Assembly (NCBI GenBank): GCA_964465355.1
Contig: CAYXJZ010000002.1
Span: forward strand, 22,672 to 86,671
From: JAABTL01 sp964465355
GTDB taxonomy: Bacteria; Deinococcota; Deinococci; Deinococcales; Trueperaceae
DNA: 64,000 nt
Direction: 5' to 3'
In this document: one piece after another, positions 24,059-33,047 of the stretch
Layout: each line of letters starts with the position of its first letter
Position numbering within the stretch: position 1 is the stretch's first letter
Notes under the pieces: generated by a model
The model's input: only the letters and a program-made list of their open reading frames with translations
What the model was told of the DNA's origin: nothing
The model's database searches: none
Translations under genes and position numbers: made by a program

Positions 24059-26260
24059 GTGAACATCCCATCCGGCCACCGCTACACCACCACCCTAGGT
24101 GGGCGTGAGCTGATCATCGAGACCGGCAAGTATGCCAAACAGGTCTCGGGCAGCGTCACCGTCCGCTACGGCGACACCCTGGTGCTGGTCACCGCCCACA
24201 TGTCCGACGACCGCAGCCCCATGGGCTTCCTGCCACTCACCGTGGAGTACGAGGAGCGCCATTACGCCGTCGGCAAGATCCCCGGCTCCTTCATGCGTCG
24301 CGAGGGACGGCCCGCCAACCAGGCCACCCTCAACGCCCGCATCATCGACCGGCAGATCCGCCCCCTGTTCCCCAAGGGCCTGCGCAACGAGGTGCAGGTC
24401 ATCGCCACCATCCTCTCGGCCGACCAGGTGCACGATGCAGCCCCCTTGGCCGCCATCGGCGCCTCGGCCGCCCTGGCCATCTCCGACATCCCATGGGCCG
24501 GCCCCGTGGCCTGCACCCACATGGCCTACCTGGACGACACGCCCGTCGTCGCGCCCACCTTCCAGCAGCTCAAGGACCCAGAGAACCGGCTCGAACTGAC
24601 CGTGGCAGCCACCAAGGACGCCGTGCTCATGGTCGAGGCCTCGGCCGACGAGCTGTCTGAGGACGCCATGGTCGGCGCCATCGAGGCGGCTCAGGCTGCC
24701 TTGCTTCCGGTGGTGGAGCTGATCGAGCGCATGCAGCGCGAGGTCGGCCAGGCCAAGAAGGGCTTCGAGAGCGCGGTGGACGTGAGCGCTGATGACGTGG
24801 CCACCCTGGCCGACGCCGCCCGCGCCGCCGACCTGCGCGGCACCCTGCTCACCCCCGGCAAGCACGAGCGCTCCGTGGCCATCAAAGCCCTGCGCGACCG
24901 GCTCATCGCCGAGCTCCTGCCCGAGCATGCCGTCCCCGAGGCCCCTGAGCGCCTGGCGCAGCTCAAGGGCGCATGGTCCAAGGTCGAAGCCGCCGAGATG
25001 CGTCGCCTGGTGGTCGAAGAGGGCCTGCGCACCGACGGCCGCGACACCAAGACCGTGCGGCCCATCTGGATCGAGACCGGCGTGCTGCCCATGGCGCACG
25101 GCTCGGCGGTGTTCACCCGCGGCGAGACCCAGGTGCTGGCGACCGCCACCCTCGGCACCGGCCGCGACAACCGCCTGGTGGACGACCTGGGCCTGGAGAA
25201 GAGCGAAGAGTTCATGCTCCACTACAACTTCCCGCCCTACTCCACCGGCGAGGCCAAGCGCATGCGCGGCGTCGGCCGACGCGAACTGGGCCACGGCAAC
25301 CTGGCCAAGCGCGCCCTGCACGGCACCGTGCCTGGCACCGCCACCTTCCCCTACGTCATCCGCATCGTGGCCGAGACGCTGGAGTCCAACGGCTCATCGT
25401 CGATGGCCTCGGTCTGCGCCGGCTCGCTTGCGCTGATGGACGCCGGTGTGCCGGTGACCAAGCCAGTGGCAGGCATCGCCATGGGCCTGGTCATGGAAGG
25501 CGAACGCTACGCCATCCTCAGCGACATCCTCGGCAGCGAGGACGCCCTCGGTGACATGGACTTCAAGGTCTGCGGCAGCGCAGAGGGTGTCACCGCCCTG
25601 CAGATGGACATCAAGATCGGCGGCATCACCGCCGCCATCATGCGCGAGGCCTTGGGCCAGGCCCGCGACGGCCGGCTGCACATCCTCGGCAAGATGGCCG
25701 AGGTGCTGGCCGCACCGCGCGAGGAGATCTCCCCACGCGCACCGCGCATCCTCAGCGTGCGCATCCCCACCGACAAGATCGGCACGGTCATCGGACCAGG
25801 TGGCAAGCAGATCCGCGAGCTGGAGTCCCTCGGCGCCAAGGTGGAGATCGAGGAGGACGGCCAGGTGCGCGTCTACTCCGAGGACGCCGCGGTGGCCCAA
25901 GCCGTCGCCGATCGCATCCAGGCCCTCACCGCCTCGGCCGAGCTGGGCAAGACCTACGAGGGCGTGGTGGCGAAGGTCGTCGACTTCGGCGCCTTCATCA
26001 CCCTGTTCCCCGGCACCGACGGACTGCTGCACATCTCGCAGATGGCCCAGGGCCGCGTTGAACAGGTCTCCGACGTGCTCAAGGAAGGCGATCGGTTGAC
26101 GGTCAAGGTCAACACCATCGACGATCGCGGCAAGATCGACCTGGTCCGCCCCGAGCTGGAGGGCCTGATCCCACCCCGCCGGCCCGCCGGCCCACGCCCA
26201 GGCGGCGACCGCGGCCCGCGCCGTGACGGCGACCGGGGCCCGCGTCGGTCGCGGGACTAG
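24059..26260 (+). CDS. pnp: Polyribonucleotide nucleotidyltransferase (PNPase)
   Basis: This 733-residue phosphorolytic 3'-5' exoribonuclease has two RNase PH domains (about residues 5-210 and 310-540) separated by the helical domain. A KH domain (IPTDKIGTVIGPGGKQIREL) and an S1 domain (GKTYEGVVAKVVDFGAFITLFPGTDGLLH) follow. It ends in a short Arg/Gly/Asp-rich tail with repeated GDRGPRR. The start is GTG 24059 with TGAGGAG 5 nt before. It sits between rpsO and rnj, so RNA decay from both ends is encoded together. Confidence 0.97.
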   Translation: MNIPSGHRYTTTLGGRELIIETGKYAKQVSGSVTVRYGDTLVLVTAHMSDDRSPMGFLPLTVEYEERHYAVGKIPGSFMRREGRPANQATLNARIIDRQIRPLFPKGLRNEVQVIATILSADQVHDAAPLAAIGASAALAISDIPWAGPVACTHMAYLDDTPVVAPTFQQLKDPENRLELTVAATKDAVLMVEASADELSEDAMVGAIEAAQAALLPVVELIERMQREVGQAKKGFESAVDVSADDVATLADAARAADLRGTLLTPGKHERSVAIKALRDRLIAELLPEHAVPEAPERLAQLKGAWSKVEAAEMRRLVVEEGLRTDGRDTKTVRPIWIETGVLPMAHGSAVFTRGETQVLATATLGTGRDNRLVDDLGLEKSEEFMLHYNFPPYSTGEAKRMRGVGRRELGHGNLAKRALHGTVPGTATFPYVIRIVAETLESNGSSSMASVCAGSLALMDAGVPVTKPVAGIAMGLVMEGERYAILSDILGSEDALGDMDFKVCGSAEGVTALQMDIKIGGITAAIMREALGQARDGRLHILGKMAEVLAAPREEISPRAPRILSVRIPTDKIGTVIGPGGKQIRELESLGAKVEIEEDGQVRVYSEDAAVAQAVADRIQALTASAELGKTYEGVVAKVVDFGAFITLFPGTDGLLHISQMAQGRVEQVSDVLKEGDRLTVKVNTIDDRGKIDLVRPELEGLIPPRRPAGPRPGGDRGPRRDGDRGPRRSRD

Positions 26261-26262
26261 GT

Positions 26263-26285
26263 GTGTTCGCGCGTAGCGCGAACAC
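26263..26285 (+). promoter_or_regulatory. Perfect hairpin just after the pnp stop
   Basis: GTGTTCGCGC at 26263-26272 pairs exactly with 26276-26285 around a GTA loop. It starts 2 nt after the pnp stop codon. There is no T-run, so it looks more like a 3'-end stabiliser or processing signal than a terminator, and it directly precedes the 50-bp repeats of the rnj leader. Confidence 0.6.
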
Positions 26286-26373
26286 CTGCGCTTGCTACGC
26301 AAGCGCGTGCGGAACGCACACACGGGCGCGAACGCCTGCGCTTGCTACGCAAGCGCGTGCGGGACGCACACAG
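26276..26373 (+). repeat. Tandem 50-bp hairpin repeat in the rnj leader
   Basis: Two 48-bp copies, 26276-26323 and 26326-26373, match with two mismatches at a 50-bp period. Each copy contains two perfect hairpins: GCGCTTGC paired across a TAC loop (26288-26306 and 26338-26356) and GTGCG paired with CGCAC across a GAA or GGA loop (26307-26319 and 26357-26369). The array ends 22 nt before the RNase J start codon, so it is part of the rnj leader. Confidence 0.85.
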
Positions 26374-26395
26374 ATGAAAGAGAGTAGGAACGTAG

Positions 26396-28083
<1,688 letters not shown>

Positions 28084-28093
<10 letters not shown>

Positions 28094-28118
28094 ACCCCCT
28101 CTGGGGGTCTAACCTTCC
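28084..28118 (+). terminator. Perfect 16-bp hairpin containing the rnj stop codon
   Basis: Bases 28084-28099 pair exactly with 28103-28118 around a 3-nt TCT loop. The TAG stop of rnj (28091-28093) is within the 5' arm. There is no T-run after it, so termination may depend on the next hairpin or the structure may protect the 3' end. Confidence 0.7.
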
Positions 28119-28121
28119 GCC

Positions 28122-28154
28122 GGAGTTCGCGCCTTCGCAGAAGGCGCGAACTCC
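28122..28154. terminator. Second perfect hairpin, 15-bp stem with GCA loop
   Basis: GGAGTTCGCGCCTTC (28122-28136) pairs exactly with 28140-28154 around a GCA loop. It lies between the convergent rnj and Nudix genes and could act for both. The motif TTCGCGC/GCGCGAA is shared with the hairpin after pnp at 26263-26285. Confidence 0.65.
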
Positions 28155-28172
28155 ACACTGTGGTTGACGGGT

Positions 28173-28853
28173 TCAGTCCAGAGGGCGAGCGGGCACCAGG
28201 TTGCGCCCCTCCGCCAGCCACCAGGCCTGCAAGCGCTCCAAGGCCTGCAAGGTCGAGGCCTTGCCCTCTTGGATCAGATCCTCGCTCACCAGCAGGGCGT
28301 TGTTGACCCGCTGGTAAGCGTCCCAGCCCGGCACGGGCACAGGCGTGCCATCGCGGTACAGAGCCAGTGCCCGCTCCAGCGGAAGCTCGTAGAGCACGTC
28401 CACCTCGCCCTTGCGTAAGGTGTATCCCTCAAGAGGCTGGTCCACCACGGCCGCAGCCGTGTGCTCGAACTCGCGGTCGGTGGCCTCAGGGAAACGGTAC
28501 TCCTTGGGGAAGTAGCCGAGGTAGTGGAGATCGATAGGCCGCAGGCTCAGACCGATCTCCTCCTCCGTCTCGCGTAGCAGGGCCGTCACCCATGGCTCGC
28601 CCGGCGCCAAGTGGCCGCCCACGGTCACGTCGAGCAGACCGCCTGCCAGGTCCTTGTCGTGCGAGCGCCGCTGCAGCAGCAAGGAGCCCTCCGGCGTCAG
28701 CACCCAGAGGTGGATGACCGCGTGCCACAGGCCCTCCCGATGCGCCTGCTCACGGCTGATCAGGCGCCCGGTGGGCCGACCCGACTCATCCAGTTCTTCC
28801 AGCAGATCGGCAGCGGTGTCCTCTGCGCCGACGGCGTGGGGTGGGTGGGTCAT
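28173..28853 (-). CDS. Nudix hydrolase of the IPP isomerase-like (YfcD) type
   Basis: This 226-residue protein has the layout of IPP-isomerase-type Nudix proteins. LLEELDESGRPTGRLISREQAHREGLWHAVIHLWV comes first, then the Nudix box GHLAPGEPWVTALLRETEEEIGL, then helices. Members of this group hydrolyse nucleotide diphosphates or are uncharacterised; true IPP isomerase carries a conserved Cys in TNTCCSHP that is missing here. The -10 TAGTCT (28860-28865, minus) ends 6 nt before the ATG, so the mRNA is probably leaderless. Confidence 0.82.
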   Translation of the reverse strand: MTHPPHAVGAEDTAADLLEELDESGRPTGRLISREQAHREGLWHAVIHLWVLTPEGSLLLQRRSHDKDLAGGLLDVTVGGHLAPGEPWVTALLRETEEEIGLSLRPIDLHYLGYFPKEYRFPEATDREFEHTAAAVVDQPLEGYTLRKGEVDVLYELPLERALALYRDGTPVPVPGWDAYQRVNNALLVSEDLIQEGKASTLQALERLQAWWLAEGRNLVPARPLD

Positions 28854-28877
28854 GGGCAGAGACTACCGTGGCCGCGC

Positions 28878-28907
28878 CTGACAGCACCAACAGGCCCGTG
28901 GTAGCCT
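28878..28907 (+). promoter_or_regulatory. tRNA-Arg(CCU) promoter
   Basis: CTGACA (28878-28883), an 18-bp spacer and TAGCCT (28902-28907) preceded by TGG form a good promoter. The start site would be about 20 nt before the tRNA. It is divergent to the leaderless Nudix promoter. Confidence 0.65.
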
Positions 28908-28936
28908 GCTCGCCGCCGCCGGCACCGGCGGAGCGT

Positions 28937-29011
28937 GGGCCCGTAGCTCAGTGGATAGAGCGGGGGACTCCTAAGCCCTGCGCGCCAGTTCGATTCTGGC
29001 CGGGCCCACCA
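28937..29011 (+). tRNA. tRNA-Arg (anticodon CCU)
   Basis: The 75-nt gene folds as a cloverleaf: acceptor GGGCCCG/CGGGCCC, D arm GCTC/GAGC, anticodon loop CTCCTAA with CCT at 28970-28972, and T arm CCAG-TTCGATT-CTGG. CCA is encoded. In my fold the last anticodon-stem pair (31-39) is an A-G mismatch. Confidence 0.93.
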
Positions 29012-29026
29012 CATCCCATCAGCGAC

Positions 29027-29036
29027 TGTGTAAGCT
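29027..29036 (+). promoter_or_regulatory. Probable promoter of the methyltransferase gene at 29072
   Basis: TGTG-TAAGCT resembles the murF promoter TGTG-TAAGAT. It lies 16 nt after the tRNA-Arg gene and about 35 nt before the ATG. Confidence 0.4.
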
Positions 29037-29071
29037 TTCCTCTCATCTGTTGAAGGAGGCGAACGAGCGAC

Positions 29072-29722
29072 ATGGCGTTCTATAGGACGAAGATCCTGCC
29101 AAGGCTCTTGGAAAGCGCCGTGTCGAGCCCAGAGGCCGAGCGGCTGAGGAAGGAAGTCCTGGCGCCGGCACGCGGTCGATTGCTGGAGATCGGCTTCGGC
29201 ACCGGGCTCAACGTCGCCCACTACCCGCCAGCCGTGACGAGCGTGGTGGGGCTGGATCCCAACCCAGGTGCGGCGAAGCTTGCCCAACCCCGGATCGCGG
29301 CCGCCTCCATGCCCATCGAGCTGCAGCTAGGGGCGGGCGAACAGCTGCCCTTCCCGGACCACAGCTTCGACACGGTGGTGACCACCCTGGTGCTCTGCAG
29401 CGTCACCAGCGTCGAGGCGACGATGAAGGAGATCCGCCGCGTGCTCATCCCGGGCGGCAGCTACCTGCTCATGGAACACGGGCTGGCGCCCGACCCCAGG
29501 CTGCAGAGGCGGCAGGCCATGTGGAACGGCCTCAACAAGCTGGTGTTCGGCTGCCATCTGAACCGGCCCATCGCCAGGATCGTGACCGACAACGGCTTCG
29601 AGTTCCTGCGTTCACGCGAGTTCTTCATGCAGAGCGAGCCCAGGTCCGTTGGCTACATCACCATGGGCGTGGCCGCCCCTGTCGGATCTTCCGGGGACAT
29701 CGCCGGCTCAGGTTCGAACTGA
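29072..29722 (+). CDS. Class I SAM-dependent methyltransferase
   Basis: This 216-residue protein has the SAM-binding motif I RLLEIGFGTGLNVAHYP, followed by VGLDPNPGAAKLA, then FDTVVTTLVLCSVTSVEATMKEIRRVLIPGGSYLLMEH. This is the pattern of UbiE/METTL7-like small methyltransferases. The C-terminus (FEFLRSREFFMQSEPRSVGYITMGVA) resembles that subgroup too. The substrate is unknown. GGAGG lies 11 nt before the ATG. It stands alone and converges with the next gene. Confidence 0.8.
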   Translation: MAFYRTKILPRLLESAVSSPEAERLRKEVLAPARGRLLEIGFGTGLNVAHYPPAVTSVVGLDPNPGAAKLAQPRIAAASMPIELQLGAGEQLPFPDHSFDTVVTTLVLCSVTSVEATMKEIRRVLIPGGSYLLMEHGLAPDPRLQRRQAMWNGLNKLVFGCHLNRPIARIVTDNGFEFLRSREFFMQSEPRSVGYITMGVAAPVGSSGDIAGSGSN

Positions 29723-29732
29723 GGCGCAGGGC

Positions 29733-30764
29733 TTAGGCGCGCTCGTCCCACCAGGCCAGCACCCGGGTGGCGAAGAAGGTCAGCCACTTCGACGACTCAC
29801 CGGCGTCGACGTCGACCTCGAACCACACCCTGCCTGGATGGCGGCGCTCCTGCAGGTAGGTGCCGTCCGGGCGGCGGGCGGCGCGGATCAGTTCGATGGC
29901 CTCTGCCATGCGCTGGTCCGGGGCGGTGCCGTCGTGCAGGCAGGCATCACGGAAGTAGTCGGCCGCGTTCAACACGCTGTAGAACGCACGGAAGGGGTAG
30001 GCGAAGCGCAGCGCCCAAGGGCCGACCGGCTCGCCCGTCGACAGCCTGCGGTACAGGCCGCGCTGCAGCAAGTACCCCTCGCCGGCGCGGCGCGCCTCAC
30101 GCACCCGCTGACGGTCACCGGTGGTGCGCTCGAAGTCGAGAAGTGCCCTCAACGCGTTCAGGGTGGAGTGGAACGACGACCTGGTCGACCCGTTCACCCA
30201 CTCGCAGTTCCAGCCGCCGTCCGGCAGGCGGTGCTCAAGGAACCAATCCACCAGGCCGTCCACGTCGGCGCCGAGCCAGAGCCCGCTGGAGAGCGTGAAG
30301 GCGTTGATGCAGCAGTCGAGTTCGCCGCCCCAGTAGGACAAGCCGTCGTGCTCCCAGCGGCTTTGCACAACCAGTTTCTCCACGGCTGGCAGCCGTTCGT
30401 ACTCCCAGTGGCTGTTCAAGGCAAGCTTCTCCGCCGTGCCGGCCAACGCAGCCGCGTCGAGGCCCCACTCCCTCAGAGACTTCAGCGACCAGGTGGTCGC
30501 CGTCCACGGTTGGCCTGCACCATCCTCTGCCTCCGGACCGTCCCAGTCGAAGTCACGTGGGAAGAAGGCCCCGCCAGCCCACTGCCCGTCCTCGTCCTGG
30601 TGGGCCAGCAGACGCGCGCCGAAGCCCTCGCGGCTGATCCGCGCGCGGGTGGCGGCCCAGGCGGCTTCGGGCAGATGCAGCAGGTCGCGCTCGACCTGCC
30701 AGCGCAGGGCGGGGTCCGAGTCCAGCAGCCAGGTGGTCAGTCCCTCGTCAGGCATATGGCTCAC
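29733..30764 (-). CDS. Alpha/alpha-toroid (squalene cyclase-like) protein of unknown function
   Basis: This is a 343-residue soluble protein made of repeated helical pairs with Trp/Gly-rich turns (DEDGQWAGGAFFP, LPDGGWNCEWVNGSTRSSFHSTLNAL, RRPDGTYLQER). This is the toroid fold shared by squalene cyclases and prenyltransferases. The DxDD acid motif of squalene-hopene cyclase is not visible, so cyclase activity is doubtful. Its ATG overlaps the upstream methyltransferase stop by 4 nt, so they form an operon. The ending, STKWLTFFATRVL-like (SSKWLTFFATRVLAWWDERA), is typical of an uncharacterised family often annotated as hypothetical. Confidence 0.6.
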   Translation of the reverse strand: MSHMPDEGLTTWLLDSDPALRWQVERDLLHLPEAAWAATRARISREGFGARLLAHQDEDGQWAGGAFFPRDFDWDGPEAEDGAGQPWTATTWSLKSLREWGLDAAALAGTAEKLALNSHWEYERLPAVEKLVVQSRWEHDGLSYWGGELDCCINAFTLSSGLWLGADVDGLVDWFLEHRLPDGGWNCEWVNGSTRSSFHSTLNALRALLDFERTTGDRQRVREARRAGEGYLLQRGLYRRLSTGEPVGPWALRFAYPFRAFYSVLNAADYFRDACLHDGTAPDQRMAEAIELIRAARRPDGTYLQERRHPGRVWFEVDVDAGESSKWLTFFATRVLAWWDERA

Positions 30765-31582
30765 CGAGCCCGCTCGGCTCGCCAGAGGGTATGCCCGGCC
30801 AGCAGGTGCAGGTCGCGACGAAGGTCGATCCCGTCGGGGTTCTCCGGATCGAGCAGCCAGCCCAGCGCCTCCGCGTCCGCGGAGTCCAGCAGATCCGCGA
30901 ACTCGTCGCCCAAGTACCTCGCAAGCCGCCTTCGTGCCAGCACACGAACGTCCTCCGGGACAGGAGGCGCGTGCTCCTCGAGGAAGGTGCGTGCGCCGAC
31001 CACCTGCAGCCCTGCCGCCTCCAGCGCCAGGCTCCAGCCACCGTGGAAGGGCCGCGAGCCTTCGATCTGCGACCGCATCCGGTCGAACCAGCGGTCGTTG
31101 ACCACGCGCAGCCGGTTCTCCAGGCCCGGCACACCGTGGCCGATGTCGTAGGGCAGGAAGGTCATGCCGGGTCCACCTTCGCCGAGGATCAGGCTCCCGT
31201 CCCGCCCCAACCGCGCGGCCAGGGCCTGGAGGCCGGCCACTTGATCCGGAAGGTGGTGCACCATCGAGCGGGCCACCACCATGTCGAACGGACCAGGACT
31301 GACGCTGGGATCAAGGACATCGCCGTGGACGATCTCGATACCCTCCGCCGCATCGCGCAGCACCGCCAGGGAAGCAGGATCCTCGTCCACTGCCGTGACG
31401 ACCAGGTCCGGCCGCAAGCGCCTGAGTCGTAGGAGCAGGCCGCCCGTGCCGCATCCGGCATCGAGCAGGCGGGCGCCTGATGGAGGATCCATCCACGCCG
31501 ACACCTCGTCGTAGAGGGACGATGCCAGGCGATTGCCGATCATCGAAAGGGCCAGCCAACTCAGGTCCTCTACGCTCGTCAT
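30761..31582 (-). CDS. SAM-dependent methyltransferase
   Basis: This is a 273-residue class I methyltransferase. Motif I is ARLLDAGCGTGGLLLRL, followed by VTAVDEDPASLAVL, IEIVHGDVLDP and FDMVVARSMVHHLPD. The C-terminal 120 residues are helical and may set substrate choice. I start at ATG 31582; farther upstream starts would run into the neighbouring gene. A TATGCT -10 (31595-31600, minus) lies 12 nt upstream, so the leader is very short. It is coupled to the toroid protein by a 4-nt overlap. Confidence 0.8.
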   Translation of the reverse strand: MTSVEDLSWLALSMIGNRLASSLYDEVSAWMDPPSGARLLDAGCGTGGLLLRLRRLRPDLVVTAVDEDPASLAVLRDAAEGIEIVHGDVLDPSVSPGPFDMVVARSMVHHLPDQVAGLQALAARLGRDGSLILGEGGPGMTFLPYDIGHGVPGLENRLRVVNDRWFDRMRSQIEGSRPFHGGWSLALEAAGLQVVGARTFLEEHAPPVPEDVRVLARRRLARYLGDEFADLLDSADAEALGWLLDPENPDGIDLRRDLHLLAGHTLWRAERAR

Positions 31583-31607
31583 GCTCGGCAACCTAGCATA
31601 TTGAGAC

Positions 31608-32732
31608 TCACTTATCATTTGAGGAAGCGATCTCGGCGGCCCGCTCGAGCACTCGGTGCCCCACATCGACGATCTCGGCCGGCGTCCATGCCAGGGCCGC
31701 GTCGCCCACGGTCATCTCGCCGAGCGCCCCTCCCCCGTCGTCCCACCAGCCATGAAGGAAGCGCCGGCCCTCCGATTCGGTGATCTCGAGCACGGCCTGG
31801 TTCAGCGCCTTCGCCGGATGGGGCGCTCGAACACGGAACTGGCGGATGTGTGGGACGGTGGGGATCACTTGGGTGCCGGGCAGTTCGGTGAGCGCTCGCG
31901 CCACCAGGCCGGCATGCTCGGTCCAGACAGGGATGCGCTGCAGTCGGCTGCTCAAGCCATGCAGCGTGGAGACGATCGACGGCCACTGGGTGTGGGTCTT
32001 GCCACCGTAGCGGTGGCGCCAGGTGCGCGCAGCGGAGACCAACTCCTCTCCACCGGCCAGCGCCGCACCCGACAGCCCGCCGAGCGCCTTGTAGAACGAC
32101 ACGTAGACCGAGTCGGGGACCGCCGCGATCTCCTCCAGAGACCGGCCGAACCAAGGCTGCGTCTCCCAGAGGCGGGCGCCGTCGACGTGGAGGGCAGCGC
32201 CTCGCGCACGGGTGGCAGCGGCAAGGTCCAAGTAGGCATCCCATGTCGGCAGTGGATAGCCCAGTTCCTGGAACGGCAGTTCCAGCACGACGGCGGCCAC
32301 CTGGCCAGGCAGTCCGCTCACCTCGGCTGCGGTGGGATGTCTGCGCTCCTCGGTCGGGTACACGGCCGACAGCCCGGCCACCGCCTCGAAGGCCTTGCCC
32401 TCGTGCAGCAAGGTGTGGTGCAAGGGGTGCAGAGCCACGGTGCGCACGCCGGCCTTGTCCGCCCAGTGGCGCAAGGCGGCCTGCTGGGCCATGGTGCCGG
32501 TGGGGAACCACACGGCGTCTGTGAGGCCGAGCAGGCCAGCCACCTTCTGCTCCAGCTCTTCGACCAGGCCGTCCCCGTAGACGTCCGGGCGCCGGTCGAG
32601 GTCGACGCCGCTGGAGGCCAGCGTGGCGAGCTGCTCCGCCATGGAGAGGGGGCGCTCGCCTGAGAGCAGGCGGTGCGCGTGGCGGCTGGCGGTCCATAGC
32701 CGATCACGGTACTCGCTGGTGGAAAGTTCCAT
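31608..32732 (-). CDS. Threonine aldolase-family PLP enzyme
   Basis: This is a 374-residue PLP-dependent fold-type I enzyme of the beta-eliminating lyase/threonine aldolase family. Seen are VWFPTGTMAQQAALRHWAD, the cofactor-binding ALHVDGARLWE, and the PLP lysine in VSFYKALGGLSGAALAG. Family members cleave threonine or allo-threonine to glycine and acetaldehyde; the sequence is divergent enough that the substrate is not certain. A strong AGGGAG site precedes ATG 32732. The short gap to the next gene holds that gene's own promoter. Confidence 0.82.
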   Translation of the reverse strand: MELSTSEYRDRLWTASRHAHRLLSGERPLSMAEQLATLASSGVDLDRRPDVYGDGLVEELEQKVAGLLGLTDAVWFPTGTMAQQAALRHWADKAGVRTVALHPLHHTLLHEGKAFEAVAGLSAVYPTEERRHPTAAEVSGLPGQVAAVVLELPFQELGYPLPTWDAYLDLAAATRARGAALHVDGARLWETQPWFGRSLEEIAAVPDSVYVSFYKALGGLSGAALAGGEELVSAARTWRHRYGGKTHTQWPSIVSTLHGLSSRLQRIPVWTEHAGLVARALTELPGTQVIPTVPHIRQFRVRAPHPAKALNQAVLEITESEGRRFLHGWWDDGGGALGEMTVGDAALAWTPAEIVDVGHRVLERAAEIASSNDK

Positions 32733-32822
32733 GATCTCCCTTGCTGCCGGAGGGAGGCCGCGGCGTGGCTTCCGGCCCCCGCGCTTCGAGCGGAAGGGTC
32801 TACGCTACCCAAGACAGAAGCA

Positions 32823-32840
32823 GCCCCGCTCACACGGGGC
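32823..32840 (-). terminator. Terminator of tRNA-Pro(GGG)
   Basis: GCCCCG and CGGGGC pair across a 6-nt loop. On the minus strand the hairpin is followed by a T-rich stretch (TGCTTCTGTCTTG), placing it 42 nt after the tRNA 3' end. Confidence 0.65.
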
Positions 32841-32881
32841 CGCTCCAGCATCGGAATCGCCGTTGGGGGCAGGAGAACGGT

Positions 32882-32958
32882 TGGTCGGGGTGGCCGGATT
32901 TGAACCGACGACCACTTGACCCCCAGTCAAGTGCGCTACCAGGCTGCGCTACACCCCG
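32882..32958 (-). tRNA. tRNA-Pro (anticodon GGG)
   Basis: This is a 77-nt minus-strand cloverleaf with acceptor CGGGGTG and anticodon arm CTTGA-CTGGGGG-TCAAG, giving anticodon GGG. The T arm loop is TTCAAAT and CCA is encoded. Confidence 0.94.
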
Positions 32959-32984
32959 CCGGAGTCGCCTCCAAGGCGCAGACG

Positions 32985-33014
32985 AGGATACGTGGCGCGA
33001 CAGGGGGGCGTCAA
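32985..33014 (-). promoter_or_regulatory. tRNA-Pro(GGG) promoter
   Basis: On the minus strand TTGACG (33009-33014), an 18-bp spacer and TATCCT (32985-32990) form a near-consensus promoter. Initiation would be about 20 nt before the tRNA. Confidence 0.7.
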
Positions 33015-33047
33015 CCTGCGTGTGACTGACCCGCCGCCAGCACGGCC

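Noticed and set aside
26263..26373. CRISPR-like array in the rnj leader
   Set aside because: Only two copies, no variable spacers (2-bp gap) and no cas genes; the units are self-complementary hairpins.
29733..30764. True squalene-hopene cyclase
   Set aside because: The DxDD motif is missing and the protein is about half the normal length.
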